From NCBI GenBank assembly GCA_019242435.1, contig JAFAVN010000324.1, positions 1-6,353 on the forward strand: 6,353 nucleotides of DNA, written 5' to 3'. The notes under the pieces were generated by a model that did no database searches, had not been told where the DNA came from, and was given only the letters and a program-made list of their open reading frames with translations. Shown here one piece after another: positions 5,060 to 6,353 of the stretch (positions are counted from its first letter, which is position 1; each line of letters starts with the position of its first letter). The translations under genes were made by a program, and so were the position numbers. Origin of the DNA: Verrucomicrobiota bacterium. GTDB taxonomy: Bacteria > Verrucomicrobiota > Verrucomicrobiia > Chthoniobacterales > JAFAMB01.

Positions 5060-6353
5060 GCGATAGTTACCTCCCCCTCGCCGATAATCGGTTCGGGCGT
5101 TTCGCTCGATTCAGGCGCCCAGGCCGGGTTCACGAATACCGTTAAAAACGAGAAGACACCTAACAAGGCTGACACAGCGATAATCGCCACCGCTAGAACC
5201 TGCCCCAGGAGAAAAGGCCGGATCAAATCCAGGACGGCTGCAAATGGAACCTTTGCATCCATCAGACCTAACCCCTGCAGTACTCCGGCGATGGTAAGAG
5301 TAAATGCAACGAAGCCTAGCCCCACAATGGTTACCCAGAAATGAAACCGGATAACTTTCGTGTAGACCCAGTCCCGGCCAACTAACCGCGGGAGAATATA
5401 ATAAATTGCGCCGAAGCAGACGAGCGACACAAATCCGATCAGGGCGAGGTAAATCCGCGCCGGTTGTGCCCAAGTAAATTGCAAGATCCAATTTATTGAC
5501 CGAAAAGAACAAAGCGCGTTCCAAATGCCGGTAAGTCCAATTATCATCCCACCGACAACCAGGAATCGAAGTGCCAGATTTGTTTTGAGCAGATCGAATG
5601 ATCCTTTCATCGTGAGATGAAGGTTGGTAGCGACCGTCAGTATCGGGATGACTAACAACACTTGGGCAACAATGCCGAAAGTTTGCATCCAGACCGGGAA
5701 TGGTCCGCCGGTAACCTGAGTGATACCGATCCATCCGCCGAAACCGATCAGTCCCCAAAAGCTGATTGCCGCCAACTTAGCGCTATAAAGCGGCCGGCCG
5801 GCCAGGAGCGGCACGAAGTAGTAGACAATACCAACCGCCAGAGGACTCAGCCAAAGGCCAAATAAGCAGCCGAAATACCACCACTGGATCGCGGCCTGAG
5901 CGGGGCCACCCACATTGGCAAGTAAAAGGAGAGCGTTAGCTGCACCGTACGCCCAGGCAAATGACACAAATGCCGCCAGCAAAAAGGCTTGGGCGATATA
6001 AGCGCCTTTCGTACGCCGGCTAATAAACAAACTGACTACCCAAACCGCCATGATAAGCTCCGCTAACCAGATCGAAAAAGCAGAGTAGGCAGGAAACTCC
6101 AACCATTCTCTACCGGTGCTGCCTCCCCCTAAAACGGCCCAGACACCCGCGATAAGCCCCGCGTTCCAAATCAGCGCGGCTAGCAATGGAATAAACCCGC
6201 CCGTGAAAGGATTATTTGCCAACCGATTTAAGATCCAGATGGCAATCCCTACGCCAGTCATTGACGCCCATCCATAGACTAACAAATCCATTGCCACGGG
6301 ATAAACCCGCCCGTAGGTCAACCAAGGGATATCTGGAAATACCCAGGAGACAA
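5056..6353 (-). CDS. CcoN-like membrane protein lacking all haem/copper ligands (N-terminus beyond right edge)
   Basis: Polytopic membrane protein of the haem-copper oxidase subunit I superfamily, closest by eye to CcoN of cbb3 oxidase. The frame is open to the right edge, so the start lies outside; about 431 residues are visible against roughly 475 for CcoN. Numbering from the TTG codon at 6321, CcoN landmarks are clear: WLTYGR before the first helix, QWWY at 146-149, YYFVP at 167-171, WMQTFG at 211-216, a YYILPRL block at 307-313 and HFW at 327-329. The CcoN metal ligands are absent: the low-spin His after GRxxP is A10, the CuB His after WWY is G151, the CuB His pair is T201-Q202, and the HxH pair falls in the His-free segment A288-Y291. 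The active-site Tyr position appears to be F282. The only two visible histidines (235, 327) are not at ligand positions. It cannot be a normal oxidase or NO reductase core; a scaffold role for the next two cytochromes is inferred. Its stop overlaps the next start. Confidence 0.85.
   Translation of the reverse strand, partial: VSWVFPDIPWLTYGRVYPVAMDLLVYGWASMTGVGIAIWILNRLANNPFTGGFIPLLAALIWNAGLIAGVWAVLGGGSTGREWLEFPAYSAFSIWLAELIMAVWVVSLFISRRTKGAYIAQAFLLAAFVSFAWAYGAANALLLLANVGGPAQAAIQWWYFGCLFGLWLSPLAVGIVYYFVPLLAGRPLYSAKLAAISFWGLIGFGGWIGITQVTGGPFPVWMQTFGIVAQVLLVIPILTVATNLHLTMKGSFDLLKTNLALRFLVVGGMIIGLTGIWNALCSFRSINWILQFTWAQPARIYLALIGFVSLVCFGAIYYILPRLVGRDWVYTKVIRFHFWVTIVGLGFVAFTLTIAGVLQGLGLMDAKVPFAAVLDLIRPFLLGQVLAVAIIAVSALLGVFSFLTVFVNPAWAPESSETPEPIIGEGEVTIA
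5070..5074 (-). promoter_or_regulatory. Ribosome binding site for the CcoO-like gene (GTG start)
   Basis: On the minus strand GGAGG lies 10 nt before the GTG start codon at 5057-5059, inside the last codons of the CcoN-like gene. It supports the GTG start and, together with the overlap of stop and start (GTGA), suggests translational coupling of the two genes. Confidence 0.7.

Noticed and set aside
6319..6321. TTG as the start codon of the CcoN-like gene
   Set aside because: The frame continues without a stop to the right edge, and the codons before it encode VSWVFPDIPW, which fits the CcoN segment before the first helix. The real start is outside the window.

Overview
The window holds a single leftward (minus-strand) gene cluster for aerobic respiration, cut at both ends. 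In transcription order, right to left, it encodes: a membrane protein related to the cbb3 oxidase core subunit CcoN (N-terminus outside the window); a CcoO-like membrane-anchored monohaem cytochrome c; a second anchored monohaem cytochrome c in the CcoP position; a 220-bp spacer with repeats and hairpins; CoxB (subunit II, CuA) and CoxA (subunit I) of an aa3-type haem-copper oxidase; and haem A synthase (CtaA/COX15), whose C-terminus runs off the left edge. No tRNA, rRNA, CRISPR array or mobile element is visible, and I see no plus-strand gene.

The central observation is that the cluster mixes a cbb3-type cytochrome module with an aa3-type oxidase. The CcoN-like protein aligns with CcoN almost without gaps, yet none of the six expected haem/CuB histidines is present, and the active-site Tyr position also appears changed. 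CoxA keeps every haem a, haem a3 and CuB ligand. The simplest model is that the CcoN-like protein no longer reduces oxygen but holds the two cytochromes c in the membrane, and that these feed electrons to CuA of CoxB and then to CoxA. CtaA would supply haem A for the same enzyme. This model is inference.

CoxB and CoxA also carry apparently coupled changes: both acidic ligands of the conserved non-redox Mg/Mn site at the I/II interface are replaced (CoxB Q242, CoxA H410), and the usual electron-entry Trp of CoxB is Phe (F140).

Two degenerate 7-bp-period tandem repeats enter coding sequence. One gives three 7-residue repeats in the mid-protein linker of CtaA; the other forms the C-terminus and stop codon of CoxB and fills most of the coxB-coxA junction. 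Such repeats, the hairpin-rich spacer and the protein sequence style suggest an aerobic Gram-negative bacterium, perhaps of the Verrucomicrobiota or Acidobacteriota. This placement rests on recollection of sequence style and is tentative.
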